The notes: generated by a model from the letters alone, not told the origin. A stretch of DNA of 64,000 nucleotides from Prunella strophiata (GCA_036583965.1 JAZBQD010000013.1:11034763-11098762), one strand, 5' to 3'; positions 23,601-37,629 are shown, counted from the first letter of the stretch. Program-made: numbers and translations.

Positions 23601-26600
23601 ACTGACAGCGATGGGATCGGGACGCGCCTCTTCATTTGCTCGTACCCTCGCTCTGAAATGCGGGGAATGTCGGGAATAGCTCCACTTGAGTGAGGACTTT
23701 CTGCTCGGATTCACATCCCTCCCAGTTAGCAGGGATATCATAATAGTCTCCCGTGGGCAGCAGAAGAATACGTGCTTCCAGCTCCGGGAGCTCCGGGGGG
23801 ATTAACTGGGATGCAAGTCAAAGCCTCAGTCTTTAGGTACAATTAACCCGCTAGCGAGGCTGGCAGATTTCCTGAGGCTCTGCCAAAAATCCTGCTTTAC
23901 AAACCAAGGATTTTTTTCCTCATAAGAAGCAGAAAGATTAGGCAGGACCAGTGGGCCGGTCCCTTGGTGTTGGAGGTTGGTTTCTGGTTGTCAACACTGT
24001 ATTGTACCTTCAGCACAGATCTCAATTCAGCCACAGAGGGTTAAAATAATTCCCCAAGGTAGCTTTATCCTCTTAATGGACAGGCTTGATAATCATTCTC
24101 ACAGAAAGGACATTTCCTCTTTCCTCTGCTGTGGGGGAGTTGCACCTTTTCCTGCTGGTGCTGTGCTGGAGAAGAGACCACAGCCTAGAAAACTCTGGTG
24201 TGGTTTGCAGCTCTGATTCACACCTCCTGTGCATTTCTCATACTCTGCTGTGTGGTTCATGTTTGCATTGCTTCCACTGCTCCAAATATCCATGCTAAAT
24301 CCACTTCATGGAAAAGGATGGGCCATGCTGAAGGCTGGAGTCTGGCAGCTTGGAGCTCAGACAGGGGAAGGCAGTGCTTCACTTGTTAGAAATAAAAAAT
24401 GGCAGTTGCTGGACAACAGAGGATATTATTATAGTCCCAGCATTTCCCATTCCCTGTTCCCTCTCTGGAAAATTGTTAAAATATTTTATATGTGAAGGGA
24501 AGTGAGGGTGCAAACTGCAGGGGAGATCAACAAGAGCTTTGCTGAATGACTTCAGAGCTGGAGCCCATCATTCCCAAAGAGTCTGGGGTGGGCTTGGTGA
24601 GCTGTGATCTGGGAAATCATTTGCTGGTGCAGGGAAGATGCCTGTGTAGCCTTCATTCCTGGAGGGCAGTTCTCTCTCTGACAAGGGAACAAGGTTTGCT
24701 TCCCTGTTGCTCTTGTTTTACCAATAAGCCCAGAATACCCACTCTCTGTACCAAACCAACTTGTCCAGGGTGGGCAGTGGGAGGCAGGGACCCTGCACAA
24801 GTAATTTTTCCTTGCAGATGTTCATTTCTATGTCAAAAAAAAAATATATATATTACAGCATATAGAAATATTGTACAATTCAGTTTATTAGAATCTTTAC
24901 AGTGTCTTGGTCATTAGGCCTCTAAATAAAGGGAACTGATATTACATATGTTATTGTCCCCTTAATTTTAATGGGGATTTTACTAATACGTGGGCTGGAG
25001 TAACTTTATATGTTTTTAAGGTTTTAAGCAAAGCATAGTTCTTCTGTAGCTCATCCTGATGGATTTTTTTTTCCAGCTTACATCCCTGCAATTGATTCTT
25101 CTGTCTCCTTCTTGCTGTTGTCTGTTCCTCTTGTCAGAGATGGCACTAGCTTGTTTCTTAGTTACTGTCTTTGTCATCCTTTGGGGATTCACTTGTGCTT
25201 CATGAGCAAGCAGCAGGAGAGGAAGATGTTTCTTTAGGCTGTAAAATCCCCCAGCATCACCACTCCGCCTCTGAGTCCCATCTGCTGCCAGAGATGAAGC
25301 AGTGCCTCTTAATCCCACACTGCCCAGTGCAGAGCTCTATTGGAAAAGCATCCAGGGAAGTCAAGGGTGAAGTGGTCACAGAGCACTGAAGCTTCCCCTG
25401 TCAGCAGTGAGACTCTGCCAGGGCTGCAGGTGTCTGTTAATCCATGTCCAGTGGGTGAGGAGCTGAAGTGAGGCACAGGTGGGAAAGAGGGTGAGGGGCT
25501 GCCAGGGTCACTGAGGCCTGCTGGGACCTGCTGGGCTGCCCCAGGCTTGGCTGAGGGGGGTCCCTTCTTTGAGAACACAGTGAGAGTGTGATAAGGGGAT
25601 GCCTAGGAACTGGTTAACAGAAATAGATCATGGTAAAATGTGTGTGGAGCTGCTCAGAAATCCAGCCTGACCTGAGACCTCTCAGCCTGCCATCACTTTT
25701 TGGAGCCCCCCGTGTGCTTCTTTCCCTTGCTCTTTACTCTCCTAGATGATATTTTTTCACCTTGTACTAGGAACAGGAGATAGAAGAAAGAGCTGAATCT
25801 TTTCAGGACAGAAGAGATAAAGCTGGAAGTGAGCCAGAGCTGCTGTGCAGTGGGCAGTGAACACCAGGATGTGAACCTGTAATTATACATCTCAAATTCT
25901 GTGAGCAGTACTCCAAGAATCATTATGTATGGGCTTGTTTGACAGTACTGTGGCTTAAGAGAAAAACATCCCCTCAAATTACTCTTTAATTTGGAAGTCA
26001 AGAGATTATCAATTCAAATCTTAAGCTCTTCTGCCTGTAATTGATAATCGTGTTCATTTAACAAACCTGCTATTGAACTGCTCCTCATACTCTTAATTCA
26101 TCAGGTAACTGCTGATTTTTCTTTTGGAAAGGATAATTGAGAGGCTCTACAAGGTTGCTTCCAGCAAAGCTGAGATCAGACCTAGACTAAAATATGGCAG
26201 ATCCCAGGCTCAGCCACGCAGCCCTTCAAATGCAATCTTTCAGTGTCTGTGTCCTCAGCCCCTCTGGGCTGTAGCCATTGCTTTGATCCCAGGCTCTGGA
26301 AGCAGAGATCAGGATGGCTTCATTAGGGGCCTGGTTAAGCAGGACTCCACCCCAAGCTGCTAACCTGTGGAACTGAATAAAGACCATTCCCCTAGATAGT
26401 ACAGCTTACAGCCACAACAAAACCCTCCAACCCCTAACTAGATTTTATGTATGTTGTTTCAAACATGCAGATGCCAAATTTAAGGACTCTTGTGCTTTTT
26501 CACACATAACTAAACTCTCCCCATCCTGCCTCAAGGTGGCAACACTCCAGACAGTCCCAAGCCCAGTCCCAGGATGGGCTCCTGCTCCTTGGCCTTGGAA

Positions 26601-27773
26601 TGAGGAGTTTGACTGACAGGCTGGTGGGACTATTCCAGATTTATACTATATAAATTTTTCTTTCTGATTTCAAAGCTTTATGGTCTTGAGTTCCTTTTCA
26701 GAATCATTATCACATCTGTCACTGTCATTGCTATCAGGGGCAAAGCATGTTTGTAATGGAGAGCAGCAATCCAGGCTATTACTCTTGCTGAAATACTGCT
26801 CCCAAGCACACGATAGACCAGGTGCTGTAATTATTAATAATTCCCTCTGATGGTGCATTGCAGCCCTACATTTTGTATTAATGCAATTTATTTTGAGTTA
26901 TTTCTTTGGCGGTGAAAATTGTTTTGGAGAGATTTTTTGGAAGCTCTGTGAGTTTGTTTGCTGGAATCCTCTCCTGGAAATGAGGCATGTCTCTCATGGG
27001 CTCCTGTTCCCTCACACACAAATGAACTGCTAATTAGGATGATTAAATTGCTGGGAGAGGTGAAACCTTCCAGTTGGCCGAAAGAGAAGATTGTGGATTA
27101 ATCTGTGTAAAGCTGAAGGCTGGACTAAAACTGCTGCTCAACATTCTGGTGCTAATGAGACTTGTATGTCTGCCACTCGAGGAGCTTGAAAGTAAGGCTT
27201 GTAGTTTTTGTTGAGAGATCCAAAGTGGGGGCTCACTCCTCTGTGGCATTTAGTCTTTCATCCACTGGAACTGGGAATGTTCAGCAGTTTACAGTATCCA
27301 GTGATGCAAGGCAGTTTTTGCTCTTTGTGGATAGTTTTTGTACATGAGTAAAAGCATCTTGAGAGACATATGGATGTTTAGAAAATTGCAGTATGATTTG
27401 GAGAGCAATTTGTCTTGCCTGCCCCCTGCTACCATATTGTATTACTTCTTCATAGTTTTTAATGTACTTCTGCTTGCATCAATTCACATAAAGGAGGAAA
27501 CTGCTCTCTCCATCTCTGTGAAGAACCAGGTGACCTGTTCAGTGTCACATTGGGCAAAAAGTCAAGTTCCAAGTTAGTTCCTTGCTCACTGTGTGACCTT
27601 CTTAGGAGCCATGGAAGGTGCTGGTACTGGTCTCATCCTCTTTCCCTGCAGTTTCCCTGCAGTCACTGAGAACTGATGTATATATAGATATATAAAATAA
27701 CATACATAGGTGTATGTGTATATACATAAATGAAGGTAAGGCAGATGTTTTGAGGCTGCTGCTGTGTTTGCAG

Positions 27774-27952
27774 GAAGCCGCCGGATCGTGGATGTGATGG
27801 ATGTGAACACCCAGAGGGGGGTGGAGATGAGCATGTCTCAGTTTGTCAGGTACTACGAGACCCCGGAGGCACAGCGGGAGAAGCTCTACAACGTCATCAG
27901 CCTGGAGTTCAGTCACACCAAGCTGGAGAACATTGTCAAACGCCCCAACGTG
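27774..27952 (+). CDS. KDM2B: KDM2B coding exon 5
   Basis: 179 bases: completes G102, then [19 protein letters not shown], the [18 protein letters not shown] segment, [17 protein letters not shown] and KRPNV (to residue 161). It holds the start of the JmjC domain. The [11 protein letters not shown] strand is a KDM2 hallmark. The exon is GC-richer than its flanks. The acceptor is TGTTTGCAG and the donor GTAAGG. The exon ends in phase 0, and exon 6 supplies the second valine of the VVDLVDW motif. Confidence 0.97.
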
Positions 27953-29845
<1,893 letters not shown>

Positions 29846-30914
29846 TAAGTCTTTAAAAAGCTCTGCTCTTGACTGCCTTAAATAATTGTAACTTTGCTGA
29901 ACACAGCCTTTAATCAAGTCTCTTTGAAAAGTGCATTTTTATTTTTCAGTTTTGAGCAACTCTGTTTTGAAAGTGGCAGACTGCCCTTAAGTAGTCAGTT
30001 CTCTGAAAGTGCTGCCCAAAGAAATCACATCACACAGATATTTCACACAGTACAGTCTGAGTCCTGCTGTAGGCTGGGCTCAGATCCTGCCCAGGCTCTA
30101 AACTGCTAATGACAGACATTATTACCTGAGAAATGTTTTGTGAAATGAGCTTGAAGTCCATTTTTAATGGGTGTGTGTGACTTCCTAGAAACTGTCCCTG
30201 CCCTTCCTGCCAAGTTTGCATTTCCATTCACTTTTTTAAGAGCAAGATTGGACTGACTGTCCAGGCTCAGGACCTGCTCAGGGCAGGTTTGAGACTGAAT
30301 GCAAGAGTAGTTTGTCCTGGTTCTGCCTATCTCATCTCTAGGTTTTGAGCAAGCATAGGCTTACCTTGCTTTTTCTTCTGCTTTAATGTCTTCCTTGAAA
30401 CTTTTTACATGGTGATTGGAAAAAGGAACTATTTGGGGGCCTCAAAATGTGCACTGCAAGTTTCATGGCAATCATTATAGCTGAGATGGGGGTTCCTTTA
30501 ATGATGTAATGACCTGTATGGCTGATGAACACCAGGTAATCCTGGAAGCCCTTCACTGCTGTTTCTGTTTTATTGGCCAGACTGAATGCTGGCAGCATCC
30601 CAGGCTCTGCTGTTGAACCAACCTCTGGTGTTCTGCAAATCACTCAGAACTCCTTCCAAACTGTAAAATAGATTGGTACTAACAGATCCAAAGGAGTGTG
30701 CAGTCAGGAAGTGATATGCAGCATTTACTCTTGTTCTGTAAAAATAAACATTTTGGAAGGTAAAGGTCTCCATAAAAGAAGAGACTCTGTGACAGGCATT
30801 GGGGATTATGCTCAGCACCACTGATTTCAGTGGAAGTTAAAGATACTCCTACATTCTGAAAAGATCAAACTGCTCATTAGGGTAACTGGATGTGAATTGA
30901 GTCCCCATGCATTT

Positions 30915-30985
30915 GGAAATGTCCTAAGTGACTTGCCTGAGGTCACACAATAAACCAGCAGCAGAGCAGCACTGGCTTCCCAAGT
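30915..30985 (-). repeat. Ancient MIR-like remnant
   Basis: AAGTGACTTGCCTGAGGTCA followed by CACAATAAACCAGCAGCAGAG matches the reverse-oriented MIR core recalled as GTGACTTGCCCAAGGTCACACAG..AGTGGCAGAGC. This is one of the better preserved copies in the window. Confidence 0.65.
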
Positions 30986-32830
30986 GGTTAGTCAGCTAAA
31001 TAACATTATTTATGATTTGCCAGAGCTAAGAAACTGCATCATGATTCAGGGCCTAAGGATTCATGGATGGTACAAGGTAAGAAGTAAAGGAAACGATTCC
31101 TTTCCTAGAGCAGGCACACTCCAGATGCTGAAAAAGATGTAGAAGTAAACAGAGCAAGGCAGAGATGGTTTGAAGGATAAGGTAGCAATGTGACTAACAG
31201 AATTTAGCAGAAAAAGCAGAGTATATGCTTGCAGTTCACTACTTGCATCATGAAATGCCAGATGGTAGGTTTCAAAGGGATTTTAGAGACGTACCAAATC
31301 AACAGATTTTGACATGGAGTTTTTCCCATTTGTGGAGCGTGGCCTGGTAGAAAGGCAGGAGATGCCTGATGAAGAAGCAGACACGGAGCCGTGGAGGTTG
31401 CTGTCACTGGCAAAGGGAAGGTGGAGGTTGACAGCTTGATAAACTAGTAGATGTGATAGGTACAGGGAAGCTAAACACTGAAAGACTGTGAACGCTTGAA
31501 ATGTGACAATAGAGTTTGATGTTGGGAAAAGGAGGTACCAGGCATGAGTGTTAAAGGCGAGGGTGATGCAGCTGGAGTGATGAGGATGTTGCTACTGAGT
31601 GTCATCTCACAGAAAGACTAGAGAAGGATGATTTACAGCAGCTGTTGGCACAAACCCCTCATCAGTCTGAAGAAGCCACAAAGATAAAACCAGTAACAAA
31701 CAGTGACAGTCTGTGAGCACAAGAGAAGCTGTACCAGATCAGGACAAAGATCTGTGGATCTCAGTAATCTGTCAGGTGCTGGAATTGATGCCCTGGCAGG
31801 AGTGTAAGAATGGTGTGAGCACAAAATGATGCCACTCCTAAAAATTACCTTCTGAACTTTAACTGTCTGCAGTTCAGGCAGGGGCTGTCCTGAGGTAGAA
31901 GTGGTTTCTGTGTGCTCAGTGACTCTCAAAGAGATTGCTCTACCATGAGCTCATCTGGTTTAAAGATGAACTCCTCAAGAGATTGGCTTTCTCCATCTTT
32001 GAGAATTCAGCTTGACCCTTTCCTGTAGAGATACTGGTCCCAGCTACTGCTGTATGAGAGGGTTTGAGTCCTTATTAAGGAAATCATGTTCAGTTGTGGA
32101 GCCACAAGTCAGTGCTGTTACTTGCTTCACACTGCCCATTCTTTCATGTGAATCATCTATATTCATATGCTTTATTAATGACTGTTGTTGCTCAGAAATG
32201 GGATCGATTCATTCCTTTCTTGTTCTGAGCATTCCCACAATCCTGCGAGTTTGCAGTATGCCATCCCCACCATTAACGTGTTCCCTACAAACAAAAAGCA
32301 CTCCAGCGAGAGCGCTGCAGTTTCTCAGACACAGATGGCATCACCAGACACAAATGTCTGTCTTGGCTCCTGCACGTCGAGTTCCGTGCTGGGAGTGAAG
32401 TTAGAGAACGCTCCATCTGCTGCTTCACTTACCAGGAGCCCACCCTGCCCTGGGCTTGGACCTGCACCTTCAACTTCTTCCAAAAATTCGGGGTATTGAA
32501 GTTATTTTTCTGCTGTAGGTAAATGGCTGCTTACCTCACAGGAGCCTTAGAGGACTGAATTAAGTGGGACAATATCTTACATCCCCTCTTTCACATCCCA
32601 GGGTGCAAGTTCCTGAAAAAAGTCCCAGCAGATATGGGATCCTGGATGAGAGTGGGAAGATGCTGTGTAACCAAGTGCTAGCAGAAAAAGGCAATGATAT
32701 TTTAACATCAGCTTTTAGGGGCAGAAGCTTGTTATATCACCATTTTCAGGTAGTTCAAAACAAGCTGAGATTTGTTTTTCTGTTTAAATTCATCCAGAAC
32801 TCAAGCAATCTAGATACAGCTGAGTCAACC

Positions 32831-32853
32831 AAAAAAAAAAAAGAAAAAAAAAA
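32831..32853. repeat. Interrupted poly-A tract
   Basis: A12-G-A10 run. No adjacent retroelement body or target-site duplication was recognised. Confidence 0.9.
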
Positions 32854-33834
32854 GTACTAATTTGATTTTTCATTTATCAAAAGAGATAGCCCTGCTGAAA
32901 TTATTATCCTCTTTATTAGGTTCTGTGTTTGTAGCCTTGCAAGATTATTTGCAATGCAGTGGCAGTGAATAGCTACTGTTCAGGACATGAAACAGTACCA
33001 GGAATTTCTAAGAACTTGGTAATATTTGTGCTATGGAACAAATAAAAACGAAAGCTTTAGTCACTGCAACATCCTTTTTACCTTCAAAATTCTTTCTATT
33101 AGTTTAAATATCTAAGCACTGCTGTAATAGGTCTCTATAATGATGCTGGCCTTCAGTTAAGGATGGGGTATGTTGTGTGAACATCTACCTGTTCACAAAG
33201 GAATGCTGCTCTGTTAGCATGTCCTCAGCCCTTTTCTGCCCTCTCCCAGGCTGTTGTTCAGCCATCCGTTCCTTTCTATTCATTCCTTTACTAAGTAGGG
33301 ATGGATTTAAACAGATGCTAAAATGCTCTGCTGAGCTGTGGTCTAATTAGAAGCTGAGGGTGCCTCTGGAGACAGGGACTCGAGGGAGCTCGCAGGTCCC
33401 ACAAGGCAACCTGGCACTGGTTTACACATGTGAGAGGCTTGTCTGCACTTTGTATGCCATTTGTTGATTGCTTTTGATACAAAACCTCTATAAATAGAAT
33501 TCAGCAAAAAAATTTACACCAATAAGTGCGTGTTCATTAAGACTTTGCCAAGCTAGCAAAGTAAATAAAATGTGATGTCTTCAGATCAGTGCATGAGTCT
33601 CAAATCCTCCTTCAGGTAGAACTTGGAGGAGCAGCATCACACACGTAACTCAAATAACCACCAGTGTTTACAGCAGTTTGTGGTGGCCCTGGAGCTGAAC
33701 AGCCTCGTAACAGGATGAAGAAATGAGTTGTGCTCTCACAGGCACCAAACTGCTGTTCCAGGGGCAGACAGGCCTGGCTCGCAGTGAGGTGTTGGCTTGG
33801 TTCAGTTCTGTGGTGGGGAAAAAAAAATAAAAAA

Positions 33835-35260
33835 TCCGAGCCCACCCCGCACACCCTTGGTGTTCCACCGGGGCTGAGAGCGGGCAAGGGTGGGACGAGG
33901 GAAGCGTTGTCGCTTGCTTTGGTGCCAGTGTGGTCTGAGAGTGTGATTTGCAGGCACTTCACAAACTCTCCGGTGCATGGCAGAAAAGTGGCTTCTCTTA
34001 TCTCGGGTGTTGTTTGTGTGTGTGACTGGCTCGGACCGTAACCCCCTCGGGGCAGGAGCCGGGCCTTTCATGTGCGTTTGAAGTGCGCGGGGTGTGGTGA
34101 CCACGCTGTGTGACGATCTGGTTCGTTCCCTCGGGCTGGGAGCGCTCGGTACGGCTCCCCAGGAAGGGGACGGGGCGAAGGGTGGTCCCGGCAGGGCACG
34201 GGCACAGGGCCCGCTCCGAGCGGCTCCGAGCGGCCTGCCACGGGCAGGGCTGGCCCGGTACTGGGGTCCTGCGGGGAGCGGGGGTCATCATCCCTAACGG
34301 GGAGCGGGGGTCATCCTTGAGGAAAGCCGGGTTCATCCCCGCAGGAGCAGCCAAGGCTCACCCCTAGGGAAGCCGGGGCCCTCCGTGAGGAGATGCTGGG
34401 GCTCATCCCCGCGGGGCAGCCGGGCCCTCCCCGCACCGGTCGCTGCCCGGTGAGGCGAGGGTGGGGGCGGCAGCCGGGCCGGTGCCTCCCGGGTGACAAT
34501 GGTTTCTTTTGTCTTGCGGCGCAATTCGTGGCTTCCAGTTGCAGGGCCCCAGTGTGGGAGCGCTGTCGGTGCGGGCCGAGGCGCCCCGAGGTAGCCTTTG
34601 TTCCCGCTGCCTCCTGGCAGCCCGCTCGCAGGCCCGGCAGAAGGGCCCCCGCCGTGCCGGGATGCTGCCGGGGGCCGCCCTGGCCCGACACCCGGAGCGG
34701 CGCTCCCGCCCGGGCACGGGGAGCGAGGCCCGCGCCTTTCCCCGCGCTGCCACTTGCAGTTGGCTCATGGGTCTGTGGTATTCGGTTTCAGGCTCAGGGA
34801 TTTCAACCAGCCGGCGCTGCTCCTGGGAGGAAGGAAGAGTGAGCTATACTTTTCTCATTGGCCCGAACAAAAAACAGAAGCCTCTGCTGGGGTTTGGGAG
34901 TGGTTTATGGGCTGAGCTCAGTGGCAGGGGAGCCCTCGCAATGCCAGAGGGAATAGAGCCGTATGGTGCGCGGTGCCTATTGCGGGAGAGAAGGAGCTGA
35001 GCTCAGGGTAATGCTGCTGCTGCTGCCGCCTGTGCGTCCGCTCGCGTCTCCCCGGGCCCATGTGCATGAACGCTGCCGCTGCCTGCCCTGCCCGGCGCTG
35101 CCTTCGCATCCCGGCGCGGCTCTCGCTGTCTTTGTTTCTCTGTTTGCTTGCGGGTTTGTAGCGATGCGTGGCGAGTGCATTGTGGGTTTGCCTGGGAGTG
35201 TGGGCTCTGCGCTGGTTTATGGAGCGGTGTCTGTGTTCCTGTGTTCCCAGCTCGCTGTGT
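33835..35260. promoter_or_regulatory. Intragenic CpG island in intron 6, candidate internal promoter
   Basis: About 1.4 kb of dense CpG and high G+C, comparable to the gene's own promoter island, ending in a CT/GT-rich shoulder. Long overlapping open frames exist on both strands (for example 34393-34842 and 34509-35000 on +, 34311-34691 on -), but their Pro/Arg/Gly/Ala content is expected from base composition. No protein family is recognised. It lies 3.2 kb upstream of exon 7, which encodes the HxD iron-binding motif. Alternatives are an antisense promoter, an enhancer or an orphan island. Confidence 0.75.
34270..34420. repeat. Degenerate short tandem repeat inside intron 6 island
   Basis: GGGGAGCGGGGGTCATC appears twice (near 34273 and 34299). 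GGTTCATCCCCGC and GCTCATCCCCGCGGGG follow at intervals of tens of bases, suggesting a decayed minisatellite in the CpG island. Confidence 0.6.
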
Positions 35261-35425
35261 TTGCTTAGTGGTTTAGCTTCATTTGTATCATCTCCCTCTC
35301 TTTTTTTGGATCTCTGTGTTTGTTCTTCCTCGTGAGTTTGCAGGTTACTCCATATTTCTTCGCATCATTTCTCTAAGAAATTTCCCCAGATGTTTGTGGG
35401 TTTTTTCTGTTGGTTTTTTAATTTG

Positions 35426-35458
35426 TTTTTTTTTTTTTGGGGGGGGGGGGGGGGGGGG
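35426..35458. repeat. T13-G20 homopolymer junction
   Basis: Thirteen T followed by twenty uninterrupted G (G at 35439-35458), then AGGGGGAAG. The G run can in principle form a quadruplex. Run length in the assembly is likely to be inexact. Confidence 0.9.
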
Positions 35459-35878
35459 AGGGGGAAGTTCCTCTTTTTTTCCACATCACAAATCCTTCCT
35501 CCAAAATAACAATACATTAACTGGACAAATTTCAGGCTTGTGGAGAACACAAACCAAACTCTTCAGTCGGGAAGGGAAGCTCCCCCCCAGCAGATTACAA
35601 GCAGCTGCGTGTTTTAAAACCCTGACTGAGGCTGTGCAGGGAGATAAAGTGGAGTGTGCAGGGGTTAGATGTGGTAGCAGTTGTGAAAATATTCCACTTG
35701 GGGCATCTTTTGGGCCGCTTGTGTTTTTAGGGTGTAACTCTGGTCAGGTTGTCTCCCCATGCCTGATGTGGAATTGTGTTCCTGGATCCACTGTACCTGC
35801 CCTGGCCCAGAGCCCACAGCACACAGTGGGATGTATTTCCTAGATTTCTTTCAACGTGGATGCTGTGTTAGGGCTTTT

Positions 35879-35938
35879 CCCCCCCCCTTTTTTTTTTTTT
35901 CCTTTTTTTTCTTTTTTTTTTTTTTTTTCCTTTTCCCC
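35879..35938. repeat. 60-base polypyrimidine tract
   Basis: C10 followed by long T runs broken only by single or double C. Not connected to a recognisable acceptor or retroelement. Confidence 0.9.
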
Positions 35939-37475
35939 ACTGTTGTTATGGAAAACCCTGAAAAGTTGAGTGGTTCCCCAAATTAGCAGCTGCTGGTGAT
36001 GAGAAGCTGCTGGCTGGGGCTGGAGCCGAGCGGTGCCTGAGATTAGCAGTGGCATGGAGTGTGCTGGGACCATGTGACTGCGGTGTACATTGGAAGAGGA
36101 AGCTGTAGAGGTCAATGCAAAGGCATTGTGCCAGACTCTGGCAGCCAGGGAGGGAGCTGGATGGCGGAAGATCCTCCCGCAGGCTCCTGAGCCGGCCGGG
36201 GGCTGTTGGGCTTGGACAAAAGCAGGCCTGGGAGATTAACAGCATAAATTAAGGCATGGCTTGTTTGTGGATGGAAAGAAAAACACTTTCTTTTCCAAAT
36301 GCTTTGCAGGTTTTTATTAATCGCCATAAGTGACTCTTTCACTAAAACCATCTTTATTGGAGTCGAAATTGTGTTTAGAGGAGTTTCACTGAAAACAGAG
36401 GGGAAAATGGGGAAAAACAAGGAAAAGAAAGAGTTGCGTGTTCCCAGTTATACCTGCTTTGGTGTTTTCTCACAAAACTAAATTTAAAGTGCTTTGATTT
36501 GACAGGGATTCAATCCTGGTATTACCTCTCTGAACATAAACAGTTTGCCTGCTTCAGGTTTAGATTATTGACTACTGAGGAATAGCTAAAGCCAGCTAAT
36601 GCCCAGGCCGTGTTTGCTCTTCCAGAATATCTCAATTCAGGGAGTGATTGTCGGTAGGTAGCACTGTCTAGAAAATTTTTGTTGTTAGTGTGATGTATTT
36701 TATATCTGGCCTTTTGGAAACTGAAAATAATTGACTCCATAAGGATTTGAATTTTTTACTTTAAAACAACATGAACCTCTAATACTCAGCACTGCTTACA
36801 AGCTGAGAATTTCTATGCTGATTTTTTTTTTTCCTAATGAGCAATAATTATTCAATCTGTGACTTTTTGCAGTTTGGCTGGAAGAAAGGCAACTTCCTTT
36901 CTGGGCTTCTTTTATTGTTTTTAAATTCTATCTGACTTGTAATCAACAACATCTTGGTAGAGAAAACATAAAAGGAGAATTTTTTAAAAAAAGTGTTTGG
37001 GAGGGAAGGACTCATATTTTGAAATGGAGCATATTGAGAGTGTAGACAGCTTCTTGGCTAGCTGTGATTTTTGAAGCATCTGAAATACCCCAGGGGCAGC
37101 AAAAGCTTCTTCCTCCTTCTGAAGGATTAAAAAAAAAAAATTTAAAAAATTCCAGAGTGGGCAAGAGGAGAGACATGTAATTGCACAAGGAGAGGTTTTA
37201 ATTGTGAGATGAAGGCGCAGGACCTTTTTTGAAGCCCACAAATTGACTGTCTTCATGACAGCATTGCGTATCATTCTGTCAACTCCGGCTCGGGATGTGG
37301 TTGCTAGGCAGCGGCTCTTATGGACCCAGAGTGGCTGTGATTTGCCAGCCTTCTGCAGACACATGGTAAGGTCCTTCCCAGCCTATCATCTACAGGGACT
37401 TCTGCACGCCGGCTGCATACTGCTGAGCTTCTCCTACCTGAATGTGAGCAGAAAAAGACACACTTAAATCAAACC

Positions 37476-37507
37476 TTTTTTTTTTTTTTTTTCCCCCCCT
37501 TTCTTTC

Positions 37508-37545
<38 letters not shown>

Positions 37546-37629
37546 CAACAAATCCCCTTCCGGTAGTGTTTCCATAACTCCCCTTAAAACCCAAACGAAA
37601 CCAAAAAAAAAAAAAAAAAAAAAAAAAAA
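37476..37629. repeat. Poly-T / poly-A inverted homopolymer tract
   Basis: T17 (37476-37492), C-rich spacer, T25 (37508-37532) directly abutting A13 (37533-37545), then 57 bases of spacer and A27 (37603-37629). The left arm is pure pyrimidine, and the T and A runs can pair as hairpins. Exon 7 starts 0.8 kb downstream. Confidence 0.9.

Larger units (their letters stand above)
23220..23800. promoter_or_regulatory. Small intragenic CpG-rich block (intron 4)
   Basis: G+C and CpG rise clearly above the surrounding intron across about 580 bases (CCCGCGGCTTATCGC near 23257, ACCGGCCCGAG near 23433, GTCCGGGCTCGC near 23558). No coding exon is evident; the minus-strand frame 23289-23741 is composition-driven. 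It holds a perfect CTCF core and a tandem repeat. It may be an enhancer, an insulator or an orphan island. Confidence 0.55.
12128..27773 (+). other. KDM2B intron 4 (15.6 kb)
   Basis: The largest intron. Contents I can support are a weak CR1-tail-like piece near 16935-16975, poly-T tracts (17507-17520, 21837-21850), a CpG-rich block at 23220-23800 with a CTCF consensus, and an AT-rich TATATA/ACATA stretch at 27680-27730. A small tandem duplication of TTTCCCTGCAG lies at about 27642-27662. Open frames in it are short and unconvincing. No extra KDM2B exon is needed, because exons 4 and 5 join in phase through the G|GA codon. Confidence 0.75.

Noticed and set aside
27496..27565. Possible MIR-like fragment before exon 5
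   Set aside because: Only scattered words (GGAAACTG, GTGTCACA) fit, and their order is not continuous enough.
31230..31620. Purine-rich GGAAGG/GATG sequence in intron 6 as an old transposon
   Set aside because: It has the look of decayed repeat sequence, but I cannot match it to any family and see no terminal repeats or duplications.
34311..35268. Overlapping open frames in the intron 6 CpG island as a nested gene
   Set aside because: Open on both strands purely through base composition, with no recognisable protein family. Retained only as part of the internal-promoter hypothesis.
37290..37312. RFX/X-box-like GTTGCTAGGCAGC
   Set aside because: Only partly symmetric, with one half-site mismatched. 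Such words are common, and there is no promoter evidence at this exact place.
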